DNA of 53,794 nt, taken from the NCBI GenBank assembly GCA_002309615.1, contig DBXT01000005.1:1-53794 (forward strand), given 5' to 3'. This DNA is from Bacteroidales bacterium UBA1205 (lineage in GTDB: Bacteria; Bacteroidota; Bacteroidia; Bacteroidales; WCHB1-69). Each line of letters begins with the position of its first letter. Within the stretch, counting starts at the first letter, position 1. Of this stretch, positions 35,325 through 44,523 are shown piece after piece. Under the pieces are notes generated by a model, which was given only the letters and a program-made list of their open reading frames with translations, was not told the origin of the DNA and ran no database searches. The position numbers and the translations under genes are program-made.

Positions 35325-35986
35325 TTATATTAAATATTCTATTTTCAGTTTTTTCGTTATTCCCAAACCAGAGTTTTTGTGTTGAACACAAAACAGAAAC
35401 GAATTACATTATTCAAGAAGTGACTTATGGGTATGGCGCAGATATATATCCCCCATTTGCAGGACTATATAGATTGAAAACCGATGGTGATGTATATTAC
35501 ATAACAAACAGAAAGAATTTATTGAATGCTATCAAGAAAGATTCTATAAATTTAGATTCTTTAACAATTTTAATACCTCAAAATCGCACATGGGAAATAT
35601 ATGACTCCGTATCAAATGAATATAGATTTGCAATACACAACTATTCTATGGATTTATATGATATTATGACAATGGACAACACCGAAGTTTATAAAATAGG
35701 AAGTAAATATTATGCAATCAAAAAGATAAAATACTGTTATTCAGACGAAATAGAGGTGTTTAGAAGTTTGTATTATATCATGTTTTATAATGAAGATAAT
35801 ATACAAATTGAAAACGAAGAGAAGGAAAGATACTATAAGGAAACGTATAAATCCATCAGAGAGTGTTTACCAAAAAAGAAATATCATTATTATTTGTTTC
35901 TTCAGGAAATTTGTGAAACGGATAAAGTGATTAAGAAACATTTGTGGAAAAAGAAATATGAATTGGATGAGTTTTGGAAATATTAG
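35321..35986 (+). CDS. putative immunity protein for the RHS protease toxin
   Basis: 221 residues. The first 20 or so (MIILNILFSVFSLFPNQSFC) form a signal peptide; Cys20 could also be a lipid-attachment site. The rest is rich in Tyr, Lys, Glu and Asn, with no motif I recognise. The gene starts on the ATGA that closes the RHS toxin frame, the usual place of the cognate immunity gene in polymorphic toxin loci. An exported immunity protein would fit a toxin that acts in the periplasm, such as a protease. Base composition is visibly more AT-rich than that of neighbouring housekeeping genes. Function is inferred from context only. Confidence 0.55.
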   Translation: MIILNILFSVFSLFPNQSFCVEHKTETNYIIQEVTYGYGADIYPPFAGLYRLKTDGDVYYITNRKNLLNAIKKDSINLDSLTILIPQNRTWEIYDSVSNEYRFAIHNYSMDLYDIMTMDNTEVYKIGSKYYAIKKIKYCYSDEIEVFRSLYYIMFYNEDNIQIENEEKERYYKETYKSIRECLPKKKYHYYLFLQEICETDKVIKKHLWKKKYELDEFWKY

Positions 35987-36137
35987 GGTTATAATGAACT
36001 CCATAATTTGAATAGCAGTTGTAAACATCCCCTTTTTAGGACAGTTCTAAATTCAACTTTTTTTGTTGGGAATCGGATATGTTTTCGTATAATCAAAAAC
36101 TTTTAATAAACACGGATAATTGTATTCATTAAAGTAG

Positions 36138-36145
36138 TATCTTTG
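36138..36145 (+). promoter_or_regulatory. -7 promoter element of dxs
   Basis: TATCTTTG followed by C, 17 bases from ATG 36163. A TTG at 36151 lies too close to the expected transcription start to be the start codon. Confidence 0.6.
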
Positions 36146-36162
36146 CACGATTGTTTTATATA

Positions 36163-38067
36163 ATGAATCAACAACAATATCCGATATTACAAGGCATTCA
36201 AACGCCTGCTGATTTAAAGCGGCTGCCCGAAACCCGGTTACCGGCATTGTGTGCGGAAATAAGGCACTATATAATAGAGCAAACCGCTACCAACCCTGGT
36301 CATCTCGGGTCAAGTCTCGGTACTATAGAATTGGCTGTAGCCATACACTATGTGTTTGACACCCCCGATGATAAATTGGTATGGGATGTAGGGCATCAGG
36401 CGTATGCACATAAAATTCTCACCGGTCGCAAAGACGATTTTGTCAACAATCGCAAGTTAAATGGAATCAGCGGGTTCCCCCGCATGAGCGAGAGTGAGTA
36501 TGATGCTTTCGGTGTAGGACATTCCTCTACTTCCATTTCTGCCGTTTTGGGTATGGATACCGCCGCCGATCTCAGCCGGAATACTTCTCGTCATCACATA
36601 GCCGTAATAGGCGACGGCTCCATGACAGGCGGTGAGGCTTTTGAAGGACTTAATCACACCGGAAATACCAATGCCAATGTTTTGGTAATACTTAATGACA
36701 ACGGAATGGCTATAGATAAAAACGTAGGGGCACTGCATAATTATCTTACTGCCATTACCACCTCCGATTCTTATAATAGAATTAAAAACAAAATATGGAA
36801 TATATTTACCCGCAACAACAATAGCGCCAAAAGAGGTCGAAATTTGATACAGTCGGCACAAAAGGCCATCAAAGGAGGAATCCTTAAAAACAGCAACATG
36901 TTTGCTTCTTTAGGATTTAGATATTTCGGCCCTGTAGACGGTCATGATGTATTATTCTTGGTAAAGGTGCTCAAAGGACTTAAAAACATACAAGGAGCCA
37001 AATTGTTGCATTGCGTTACCATAAAAGGCAAAGGGCTTAAACAGGCAGAAGAAGAGCAAACATTGTATCATGCCCCCGGAAAGTTTGACGCCAATACAGG
37101 AAAAATATTGCAGCCGCCTATCTCCCCCGACATAGTGGAAAAATATCAAAAAGTGTTTGGTACCACTTTAGTGGAGTTAGCGGAGCAAAATGAAAAAATA
37201 GTAGGCGTTACTCCCGCCATGGCCAGCGGCTGTTCTATGGATATTATGATGAAACGTTATCCCGAACGTGTGTTTGATGTAGGAATAGCGGAACAACATG
37301 CCGTTACCTTTTCCGCCGGCATGGCTACCGACGGGTTCATCCCTTTTTGCAATATCTATTCTACTTTTTTGCAGAGAGCTTATGACCAAATTATTCATGA
37401 TGTGGCCCTGCAAAAATTACATGTTATTTTTTGCATAGACCGTGCCGGTATTGTCGGTGAAGACGGAGCAACGCATCACGGATGTTTTGATATGGCCTAT
37501 TTGAGATGTATTCCTAATATGATAGTGTCGGCTCCTTCCAATGAATTGGAACTGCGAAACATGATGTACACCGCCGTGCACACTCACGCACCTTTTGCCA
37601 TACGATATCCAAGAGGAAAGGGTGCCGGAAGCCAATGGAAAAACGCTCCCTTTGCACTTTTGCCCGTAGGCAAAGGCAAATGTATTAAACAAGGAGAAAA
37701 AATAGCTGTACTCGGAATAGGTCATATCACCAACGATATTATCAAGGCAGGGGATATCCTTTCAACTCAAGGTATTGAAATAGGAATATATAACATGCTG
37801 TTTGTTAAACCATTGGATGAGAACTTGATAGACGAAATCTGTTCGCGTTATTCCGCCATAGTTACCATAGAAAACGGCTGTAAAACAGGAGGGTTTGGTA
37901 GTGCAGTGGCAGAATATATGAGCCAAAAAAATTATACCAACCGCTTGAATATAATGGGCATTCCCGATGAATTTATAGAACAAGGTACTATAGACCAATT
38001 GCATGCACTATGCCACATAGATGTAGACAGCATAGTAAGCACCGTTAATGCTTTATTTCATCAATAA
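36163..38067 (+). CDS. dxs: 1-deoxy-D-xylulose-5-phosphate synthase
   Basis: 634 residues from ATG 36163. DXS condenses pyruvate and glyceraldehyde 3-phosphate, the first step of the methylerythritol phosphate route to isoprenoids, using thiamine diphosphate. The TPP motif is GDGSMTGGEAFEGLNH with NDNGMAI 30 residues on. HLGSSLGTIELAVAIHYVFD is at the N-terminus, and FDVGIAEQHAVTFSAGMA carries the catalytic Glu. It converges on pfkA with an 11-base gap and no visible terminator between them. No other isoprenoid gene is in the window. Confidence 0.95.
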   Translation: MNQQQYPILQGIQTPADLKRLPETRLPALCAEIRHYIIEQTATNPGHLGSSLGTIELAVAIHYVFDTPDDKLVWDVGHQAYAHKILTGRKDDFVNNRKLNGISGFPRMSESEYDAFGVGHSSTSISAVLGMDTAADLSRNTSRHHIAVIGDGSMTGGEAFEGLNHTGNTNANVLVILNDNGMAIDKNVGALHNYLTAITTSDSYNRIKNKIWNIFTRNNNSAKRGRNLIQSAQKAIKGGILKNSNMFASLGFRYFGPVDGHDVLFLVKVLKGLKNIQGAKLLHCVTIKGKGLKQAEEEQTLYHAPGKFDANTGKILQPPISPDIVEKYQKVFGTTLVELAEQNEKIVGVTPAMASGCSMDIMMKRYPERVFDVGIAEQHAVTFSAGMATDGFIPFCNIYSTFLQRAYDQIIHDVALQKLHVIFCIDRAGIVGEDGATHHGCFDMAYLRCIPNMIVSAPSNELELRNMMYTAVHTHAPFAIRYPRGKGAGSQWKNAPFALLPVGKGKCIKQGEKIAVLGIGHITNDIIKAGDILSTQGIEIGIYNMLFVKPLDENLIDEICSRYSAIVTIENGCKTGGFGSAVAEYMSQKNYTNRLNIMGIPDEFIEQGTIDQLHALCHIDVDSIVSTVNALFHQ

Positions 38068-38078
38068 GCAATCGCAAT

Positions 38079-39068
38079 TTAGTCCAAAGGAGTAAAAGTA
38101 CCTATACTTTCGGCTACTTTTATAATATCCGCATTGATGTGTTTGTGCATTTTCACGGCTTTTTCCAAAGGTTCTAAATGTATGCAGTTGCGTTCATAGC
38201 CCACCATCATGCCGATTTTGCCTTCTATAAGGGCATTTACCGCTGCCACTCCTAATTCACTGGCGGCTATTCTGTCTTTAGAACTCGGGCTTCCTCCCCT
38301 TTGTATGTATCCCAATACCGATGCCCTAACATCAAATTGCGGGAATTCTTTTTTCACAGTCTCGGCTATAGCAATGGCGCCGCCTTCTACACCTTCGGCC
38401 ACCATTATCATGCTCGATTTGTTCAACCGGGCTCTTTCTGCCAAAAAACTGCGTACTTTTGCCATCTGGTTTTTTTGTTCGGGAACCATAATAATTTCAG
38501 CACCGCAAGCCATACCGCTGTTCATGGCCACAAATCCGGATTCATGACCCATTACTTCTACAAAAAATATTCTGTTGTGCGAGCTGCCCGTATCCCTGAT
38601 TTTGTCCACAGCTTCTACCACCGTGTTCAAACAAGTATCGTAACCTATGGTATATTCTGTACCGTAAATATCGTTATCTATGGTACCGGGTATGCCTATT
38701 ACGGGGAAATGATAATGTTGTATCAAATCGTTGGCACCCCTGAAAGTACCGTCTCCGCCTATTACCACCAAGGCGTCCATTTGCCTTTTTTTTATGGTTT
38801 GCATGGCTTTAGCCAGCCCTTCTTCTGTTTTAAACAGGGCACAGCGTGCCGAAAGCAACATGGTGCCGCCTCTTTGGATAATACCACGCACACTATACGA
38901 ATCCAAAGGAATAATATTATCGTCTATCAATCCTTGGTAGCCGCCGATTATTCCCAATACTTCTATATTGTTATTGACAGCGGTACGCGTTACCGCTCTG
39001 ATGGCTGCATTCATTCCGGGAGCGTCACCTCCGGAAGTAAGAACGCCTAATCGTTTTATGGTAGTCAT
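38079..39068 (-). CDS. pfkA: ATP-dependent 6-phosphofructokinase
   Basis: 329 residues, standard for bacterial PfkA, which phosphorylates fructose 6-phosphate in glycolysis. The N-terminal nucleotide-binding loop is GVLTSGGDAPGMNAAIRA. VVIGGDGTFRGA carries Gly after the Asp (GGDG), the mark of ATP-dependent rather than pyrophosphate-dependent enzymes. GIPGTIDNDIYGTEYTIGYDT holds the catalytic Asp. It is the last gene of the run EnvC-like - DUF4783 - nadC - pfkA, 12 bases after nadC. Confidence 0.95.
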   Translation of the reverse strand: MTTIKRLGVLTSGGDAPGMNAAIRAVTRTAVNNNIEVLGIIGGYQGLIDDNIIPLDSYSVRGIIQRGGTMLLSARCALFKTEEGLAKAMQTIKKRQMDALVVIGGDGTFRGANDLIQHYHFPVIGIPGTIDNDIYGTEYTIGYDTCLNTVVEAVDKIRDTGSSHNRIFFVEVMGHESGFVAMNSGMACGAEIIMVPEQKNQMAKVRSFLAERARLNKSSMIMVAEGVEGGAIAIAETVKKEFPQFDVRASVLGYIQRGGSPSSKDRIAASELGVAAVNALIEGKIGMMVGYERNCIHLEPLEKAVKMHKHINADIIKVAESIGTFTPLD

Positions 39069-39080
39069 ATCAGAATGTAG

Positions 39081-39917
39081 TTATATTTTTGCTTTTAAAC
39101 TTAAATCCAGACTTTTCACCGAATGGGTGAGTGCCCCTACCGATATAAAATCCACACCGGTTTGAGCATACGATAATATAGTGGATTCCGTGATATTGCC
39201 GGAAGCTTCTGTTTCACAAGTGTGTGCAACCATTTCCACCCCTTTGCGGACATTGTCGGGAGTGAAATTATCAAACATAATTCTATCTACCCCCCCTGTT
39301 TGCAACACTTCTTGCACTTCTTGCAAATTGCGGGTTTCTATTTCCACTTTAATGTTCAAATGATTGTCACTTAAATATTGTTGTGCTTTGCGTATGGCTT
39401 GAGTGATGCCGCCGGCATAGTCCACATGATTGTCTTTCAACATAATCATATCGTATAAACCAAAACGATGATTTTCTCCACCGCCTATCTTTACCGCCAT
39501 TTTTTCCAGCATACGCATATTGGGGGTGGTTTTACGGGTGTCCAATAGTTTTACATTGGTGCCTTTTACCAAAGAACAATAATAAGCGGTTTTGGTGGCT
39601 ATTCCGCTCATGCGTTGCATAATGTTGAGCACCAAACGCTCCGACATCAATATGGAACGGATACAACCCTCCGCTTCCAATACTATGTCCCCTTTGTATA
39701 CCCGGGTTCCGTCTTGCTTGAAAACATGGATATTCAAATTCTTATCCACTGTTTCAAACACTTTCAAAGCCACGTTCACACCGGCTATTACACCGTTTTC
39801 TTTTACCAATAGCTGAGCCTTGCCACAAGCTTCGCTCGGAACCGATAAAAGTGAACTATGGTCTCCGTCTCCTACGTCTTCGCGTATTGCTTGAAGAACA
39901 AATTCTTCAATTGTCAT
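39081..39917 (-). CDS. nadC: nicotinate-nucleotide pyrophosphorylase (carboxylating)
   Basis: 278 residues, standard for NadC, which makes nicotinate mononucleotide from quinolinate and PRPP in NAD synthesis. Features are REDVGDGDHSS near the N-terminus, RMSGIATKTAYY, LLDTRKTTPNMRMLEK (the key Arg/Lys cluster), GGGENHRFGLYDMIMLKDNH, and VDRIMFDNF with a C-terminal ISVGALTHS. The gene overlaps DUF4783 by four bases. The rest of the NAD pathway (nadA, nadB) is not in the window. Confidence 0.95.
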   Translation of the reverse strand: MTIEEFVLQAIREDVGDGDHSSLLSVPSEACGKAQLLVKENGVIAGVNVALKVFETVDKNLNIHVFKQDGTRVYKGDIVLEAEGCIRSILMSERLVLNIMQRMSGIATKTAYYCSLVKGTNVKLLDTRKTTPNMRMLEKMAVKIGGGENHRFGLYDMIMLKDNHVDYAGGITQAIRKAQQYLSDNHLNIKVEIETRNLQEVQEVLQTGGVDRIMFDNFTPDNVRKGVEMVAHTCETEASGNITESTILSYAQTGVDFISVGALTHSVKSLDLSLKAKI

Positions 39918-40342
39918 GATTGTTCTATTATGAATTTATTGATTTTATATGTAGCACCTTCTTTTTTGACTACATAATATATTTTATAAGATACTTGTCC
40001 CGATTCATACACTCCTATGGAGTATTGTGTGTTCTCTGTATTAGAACCGCTTTCACGAATGGTATAAGATTTAGGGGTGTGTGCCTTAAAGAAATCGGTT
40101 AACACCGAAACGGCTTGGTTTTTACTATAAAACCCTACTTCTCCTAATATACTCATTTCCGTAGTGTTGCTGAAATAAGGGGCCATTGCATTGGCATCTC
40201 CTTTAGAAATATAGTGATTGATAGTGGAAACAACACTCCCGTTGTTTATGGGAGCGGCTGATATAAACACACACCACATAAACAGCAAAAATACTTTGTA
40301 TATTCCTTTTCGTTCTATCAATGTCTCTTTTATATATTGCAT
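39914..40342 (-). CDS. DUF4783 family exported protein
   Basis: 142 residues: a hydrophobic N-terminal segment (about 12-32, ending ISAAPI) and an NTF2-like alpha/beta domain. Family signs of DUF4783 are the ISKGDANAMAPYFSNTTEMSI stretch in two pieces, YSKNQAVSVLTDFFKAHTPKS, and the ending YKINKFIIEQS. The fold suggests a small-ligand or protein pocket in the periplasm, but no function is known. It lies between an EnvC-like gene (53-base gap) and nadC (four-base overlap). Confidence 0.75.
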   Translation of the reverse strand: MQYIKETLIERKGIYKVFLLFMWCVFISAAPINNGSVVSTINHYISKGDANAMAPYFSNTTEMSILGEVGFYSKNQAVSVLTDFFKAHTPKSYTIRESGSNTENTQYSIGVYESGQVSYKIYYVVKKEGATYKINKFIIEQS

Positions 40343-40395
40343 ATCTGCATTAATGCAAATACTATGCCAATTTATCTTAAATGTTTTGTATCAAA

Positions 40396-41637
40396 TTATT
40401 TTAATATCCATAAACTCGGGTTTTGGTGCACTTTTTCTTTCCATATTTCAAAATGCAATTCAGAGTGGGGGTCGTTTGTTTCTTGGTACAATCTGCCTAT
40501 AATTTGTTTAGTGGATACGCTTTGCCCTTGTTTAACATTCACACTTGCCAAATTGGTGTATACGGTAAAATAATTTCCGTGTTTAAGAATTACGGCTTTG
40601 GTTCCGCTAATGTCGGCCACTGCCGTTACCACTCCGTTGAACACGGCTCTTACTGCCGCCCCTTTTTCGGTAAGAATGTTAATACCGTTGTTGGTAATGG
40701 TTACCGAAGACACTTCGGGATGAGAATCGTTTCCGTAGCGACTGATGATGTTTCCTTTTTCCACCGGCCACGGCAGTTTTCCTCTGTTGCTTTCAAAATC
40801 TTTTGCTAAGGCGGTCTCTTGCGGGGTCATTCTTAATACCGTTTCGGTCGACTTGTTGGCAGCAGGTGTTTTGCTGCTTGTACCGGTCGCCGCTTGTTTG
40901 GCCGCGTTGGCTTTGGCTATTTCGGCGTCTATTATTTTTTTGATAGCAGCTTCCACCACTTTCTGACGGGCTACTTTTTGTTTTATCTGTTGGTTGATAT
41001 TGCTTTCTTGTTTTTTCAAATTAGCCACTATACGTTCTTTCTCCCGCTCTTGTCGCGAAAGATTTTCTTTTTCCGTTATCTTGTTTTGTGCCAATTGCGA
41101 TTTCTCGTTTTTGTGCTGTATCAATTCATCGGTTTGTTGTTGAATTTGGTCTTGCGTTCGGATAATAATATCCAATTGGTTTTTCATGGCACGAGTGTAT
41201 TCTGCCAAATAATTGGCTCTGGTGATGGCTTGCGCTATGCTTTCTGCAGAAAGAATAAAACCCATTTTGTTGGTTACATTGCGATATTTATAGGCGGCAT
41301 ATACCGCATTTTTATAACCTTCTTTCAGCAATTCCAATTTGTTTTTTAATTGCCCCAATTCCTGCTCCTTGTTCGATATCTGTTCGTTCAAACCTTCTAT
41401 TTCGGTGTTGATGGTGGAAATGAGCTTTTCTTGATTTTTAATTTGATTGTTAATAAGTTGAATTTCTCTCAATGAAAGATTTTTGTTTTTTTGCGTAGCC
41501 GCTAAAAGCTTTTTTTGCGCAGCAATTTCTTGTTCCAACTTCTTTTTTTCATTGGTAAGGGCAGCCTTGCTTTGTCCGAACACAGCCGTGCATTGCCATG
41601 CTAAAAAAAACACCAGTATGTATATTTTTACTTTCAT
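40396..41637 (-). CDS. EnvC-like murein hydrolase activator (degenerate M23 domain)
   Basis: 413 residues. A signal peptide (1-22, ending VFGQ) is followed by a long coiled coil (about 25-250) broken by an Ala/Lys/Gln-rich hinge, and a C-terminal LytM/M23 domain (about 295-413). The M23 zinc site is lost: the first motif reads NNGINIL where active enzymes have HGxD, and the final HxH reads ELHFEIW with only one His. This is the pattern of EnvC, which activates cell-separation amidases and does not cut peptidoglycan itself. First gene of the operon with DUF4783, nadC and pfkA. Confidence 0.82.
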   Translation of the reverse strand: MKVKIYILVFFLAWQCTAVFGQSKAALTNEKKKLEQEIAAQKKLLAATQKNKNLSLREIQLINNQIKNQEKLISTINTEIEGLNEQISNKEQELGQLKNKLELLKEGYKNAVYAAYKYRNVTNKMGFILSAESIAQAITRANYLAEYTRAMKNQLDIIIRTQDQIQQQTDELIQHKNEKSQLAQNKITEKENLSRQEREKERIVANLKKQESNINQQIKQKVARQKVVEAAIKKIIDAEIAKANAAKQAATGTSSKTPAANKSTETVLRMTPQETALAKDFESNRGKLPWPVEKGNIISRYGNDSHPEVSSVTITNNGINILTEKGAAVRAVFNGVVTAVADISGTKAVILKHGNYFTVYTNLASVNVKQGQSVSTKQIIGRLYQETNDPHSELHFEIWKEKVHQNPSLWILK

Positions 41638-41673
41638 GTTGAAATCACCTTCAAATTTTTAATCGAATGTATG

Positions 41674-41681
41674 CAAAAATA
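41674..41681 (-). promoter_or_regulatory. -7 promoter element of the EnvC-like operon
   Basis: The minus strand reads TATTTTTG followed by C, 36 bases from the start codon. Confidence 0.45.
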
Positions 41682-41788
41682 GTCAAAAAAAACTTTACTT
41701 AATCAGTTTTTTTTAAAAGAATATCACAGACGAATGTTAATAACACCATTTACCTTTTCACTTTTTTATCGGCTTGTAATGATTTTAT

Positions 41789-41811
41789 TCGGAATAAAAA
41801 TGCTATCTTTG
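41789..41811 (+). promoter_or_regulatory. -7 element of pepD with context shared with aroC
   Basis: TATCTTTG at 41804-41811 is preceded by the same CGGAATAAAAATGC found before the aroC -7 element; 22 of 23 positions agree. Start codon 29 bases downstream. Confidence 0.6.
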
Positions 41812-41840
41812 TTTTTGTATTATTTTAATTTTACTAAACA

Positions 41841-43295
41841 ATGGCACAAGATATATTAACACTCAAACCGACAAATGTTTGGAAATTTTTCCATGAAATT
41901 TGTCAAATACCGCATCCTTCCAAAAAAGAACAAAAAATGGGTGCTTATTTAGTAGCAACCGGCAAAAAAATGGGTCTGGAAACCATACAAGACCGTGCAG
42001 GCAATGTCTTAATTCGCAAACCTGCCACCAAAGGCAAAGAAAAAGTCACCCCCGTTATATTCCAAAGTCATATGGATATGGTGTGTGAAAAAAATGCCGA
42101 CACGGTGTTCAATTTTGAAAAAGACGCTATTCAACCATATATTGACGGAGAATGGGTAAAAGCCAAGGGCACCACTTTGGGTGCCGATGACGGTATAGGC
42201 ATGGCAATAGCTTTGGCTATATTGGAAGACAAGGAAATAGAGCACGGTCCCATAGAATGCCTTTTCACCGTGGATGAAGAAACGGGTCTTACCGGAGCCT
42301 TCGCCCTTGAACCCGGTTTTTTAAAAGGTAAAATGTTGCTGAATTTGGATTCGGAAGATGAAGGTCAGTTTTTCATAGGCTGTGCCGGCGGAGTGGATAC
42401 CGTTGCCACCTTGGATTACAAAGCGGAAAAACCCAACCCCGATATGTTGCCCTATAAAGTTACCGTAAAAGGGCTTAAAGGCGGACATAGCGGCGATGAT
42501 ATCAACAAAAACCTCGGCAATGCCAATAAGATATTAAACCGTGTGCTTTATCACGGCACCTATCATCATGATATTGCTATTGCTCATATTGATTCCGGTA
42601 ACCTCCGTAACGCTATAGCCCGCGAAGGCTATGCCGTGATCATGGTGCCCAAATACGAAGCCAAGGCAATGGAAGAATATGTAAAAGAATTTAACAAAAC
42701 CGTGAAAAACGAACTCTTCACAAGCGATGCCAATGTGGAGGTGAGCATGGCTCCTACCGATATGCCCAAAACCGTTATAGACGATTTCACCCAATCTGAT
42801 TTGGTGGACGCCATCTACGCTTGCCCTCACGGAGTGTTGGCAATGTCGCAAAATGTGGAAAATTTTGTGGAAACATCCACCAATTTGGCTTCCATCAAAA
42901 TGGACGACAAACAAATTACCATCACCACCAGCCAGCGTTCATCGGTAGAAAGCAAGAAAGATGATGCAAAAAACATGATTGCCGCATTGTTCGGACTGAT
43001 CAATGCCGATATAGAACACAGCGACGGCTACCCGGGTTGGGCACCCAATACCGATTCCAAAGTATTGCACGCTCTGCATGCCTCTTATAAAAGGTTGTTC
43101 AACAAGGAACCGCTCGTGTTGGCTATCCATGCCGGTTTGGAATGCGGACTTATAGGAGAAAAATATCCCGATATGGATATGATATCTTACGGCCCTACAT
43201 TAAGAGGAGTGCACTCCCCCGATGAAAAACTGTTGATAGCATCAGTACAGCAGGTATGGGATTTAACTATTGATTTCTTAAAATCTATACGCTAA
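41841..43295 (+). CDS. pepD: aminoacyl-histidine dipeptidase (M20 family)
   Basis: 484 residues, normal for PepD (Xaa-His dipeptidase, carnosinase-like), a cytoplasmic dizinc enzyme. Metal and catalytic residues are visible: His77 and Asp79 in FQSHMDMV, the bridging Asp116 in LGADDGIG, Glu146/Glu147 in TVDEETGL, Asp in LNLDSEDEG, and the terminal His in LRGVHSPDEK. The lid domain contains GLKGGHSGDDI. It is monocistronic or weakly linked to the NamZ gene, with a hairpin between them. Confidence 0.93.
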   Translation: MAQDILTLKPTNVWKFFHEICQIPHPSKKEQKMGAYLVATGKKMGLETIQDRAGNVLIRKPATKGKEKVTPVIFQSHMDMVCEKNADTVFNFEKDAIQPYIDGEWVKAKGTTLGADDGIGMAIALAILEDKEIEHGPIECLFTVDEETGLTGAFALEPGFLKGKMLLNLDSEDEGQFFIGCAGGVDTVATLDYKAEKPNPDMLPYKVTVKGLKGGHSGDDINKNLGNANKILNRVLYHGTYHHDIAIAHIDSGNLRNAIAREGYAVIMVPKYEAKAMEEYVKEFNKTVKNELFTSDANVEVSMAPTDMPKTVIDDFTQSDLVDAIYACPHGVLAMSQNVENFVETSTNLASIKMDDKQITITTSQRSSVESKKDDAKNMIAALFGLINADIEHSDGYPGWAPNTDSKVLHALHASYKRLFNKEPLVLAIHAGLECGLIGEKYPDMDMISYGPTLRGVHSPDEKLLIASVQQVWDLTIDFLKSIR

Positions 43296-43305
43296 CATTA
43301 ATTAT

Positions 43306-43331
43306 AAAAGGCAGCTAAAAAGCTGCCTTTT
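43306..43331 (+). terminator. hairpin between pepD and namZ
   Basis: AAAAGGCAGCT (43306-43316) and AGCTGCCTTTT (43321-43331) form a perfect 11-base stem with an AAAA loop. The T-run is short and next to the NamZ start, so termination may be partial. Confidence 0.7.
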
Positions 43332-43342
43332 AGTTTTGATAT

Positions 43343-44518
43343 ATGAAAAAGAGTATTCTATTATTTTTATTGTGCTTGTCCATCGGATGTACTGCTCAGC
43401 CGGAAAAGAATATATTACGCATGGGAGCAGAGCGGATGGAGTGCTATTTGCCTATTTTGGAAGGAAAAAAAGTAGGATTGTGTGTCAACCACACCTCTGT
43501 GGTGAATCACACTCATTTATTGGATACACTGTTGGCTGTCAACATAAAGGTGAGCAAAATATTTTGTCCCGAACATGGTTTCAGGGGAAAATCCGAAGCG
43601 GGAGAGCATATAGACAACAGCGTGGATGAAGCTACAGGGCTTCCTGTTATATCGCTTTACGGAACCAATAAAAAACCTACCGCCGCCCAAATTTCCGATT
43701 TGGATATTATAGTCTTTGATATACAAGATGTGGGAGCAAGATTTTATACTTATATCTCCACTTTAACCTACATTATGGAGGCTGCCGCCGAAAATAATGT
43801 GATAGTAATGGTAATGGACCGACCCAATCCCAACGGCTATTGGGTGGACGGATGTGTGTTGAAACCGGAATATCAGTCTTTTGTAGGCATGCATGCCGTC
43901 CCTATCAATCATGGAATGACCATAGCGGAGTATGCCCGCATGGTCAACGGGGAAGGATGGCTGCCTAACAAGATGAAATGCAAATTGCTGTGGGTGAAAA
44001 TGGAAAATTACGACCATACTCTGCGTTATCAGCTACCCATAGCCCCTTCTCCCAACTTGTCAAGTATGGAAGCTGTTTATCTCTATCCCACCCTTTGCTT
44101 GCTGGAAGGCACTACCATGAGTCTGGGTCGCGGCACCGATGCCCCTTTTACCATGTATGGTCAGCCGAATTTTAAAAAAGGGGATTTTTATTTTACCCCT
44201 ACATCCATAGAACATGTGGTGAGCAACCCTCCGTATTGCAATGAAAAATGCAGAGGGGTCAGTCTTAAACAATATAGTCGTGACAGCTTGAAATATAACA
44301 ATTTCATTGATATCGCTCTCATCATTGACGCTTATAACAATTGCCAGGATAAAAAAACTTTTTTCAATTCGTTTTTTAACAAGCTTGCAGGCAATTCGCA
44401 GCTGATGCAGCAGATAAAAGACGGCAAATCAGCTGAAGAAATACGCCTTAGCTGGAATAAAGATTTAAATGCGTTTAAACAAAAACGCAAACGCTATTTA
44501 TTATATCCCGATTTTTGA
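43343..44518 (+). CDS. namZ: exo-beta-N-acetylmuramidase NamZ (DUF1343), lipoprotein
   Basis: 391 residues. The N-terminus (MKKSILLFLLCLSIGC) is a lipoprotein signal with the lipobox SIGC, so the enzyme is membrane-anchored in the envelope. The body matches DUF1343/NamZ: CPEHGFRG with the conserved Glu, VFDIQDVGARFYTY, MVMDRPNPNGYWVDG, and PLAPSPNLSS-like sequence (PIAPSPNLSS). NamZ removes terminal MurNAc from peptidoglycan fragments, allowing wall turnover products to be reused. The PAP2 phosphatase gene begins within six bases of its stop. Confidence 0.88.
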   Translation: MKKSILLFLLCLSIGCTAQPEKNILRMGAERMECYLPILEGKKVGLCVNHTSVVNHTHLLDTLLAVNIKVSKIFCPEHGFRGKSEAGEHIDNSVDEATGLPVISLYGTNKKPTAAQISDLDIIVFDIQDVGARFYTYISTLTYIMEAAAENNVIVMVMDRPNPNGYWVDGCVLKPEYQSFVGMHAVPINHGMTIAEYARMVNGEGWLPNKMKCKLLWVKMENYDHTLRYQLPIAPSPNLSSMEAVYLYPTLCLLEGTTMSLGRGTDAPFTMYGQPNFKKGDFYFTPTSIEHVVSNPPYCNEKCRGVSLKQYSRDSLKYNNFIDIALIIDAYNNCQDKKTFFNSFFNKLAGNSQLMQQIKDGKSAEEIRLSWNKDLNAFKQKRKRYLLYPDF

Positions 44519-44523
44519 TTTTT

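Larger units (their letters stand above)
41638..41840. other. divergent promoter region
   Basis: Between the EnvC-like gene and pepD. It holds a -7 element for each and no other supported feature. Confidence 0.5.

Noticed and set aside
38301..39050. 249-codon open frame on the plus strand opposite pfkA
   Set aside because: It runs antisense to a clearly recognised phosphofructokinase and has a composition and motif content of no known family. Treated as a shadow.
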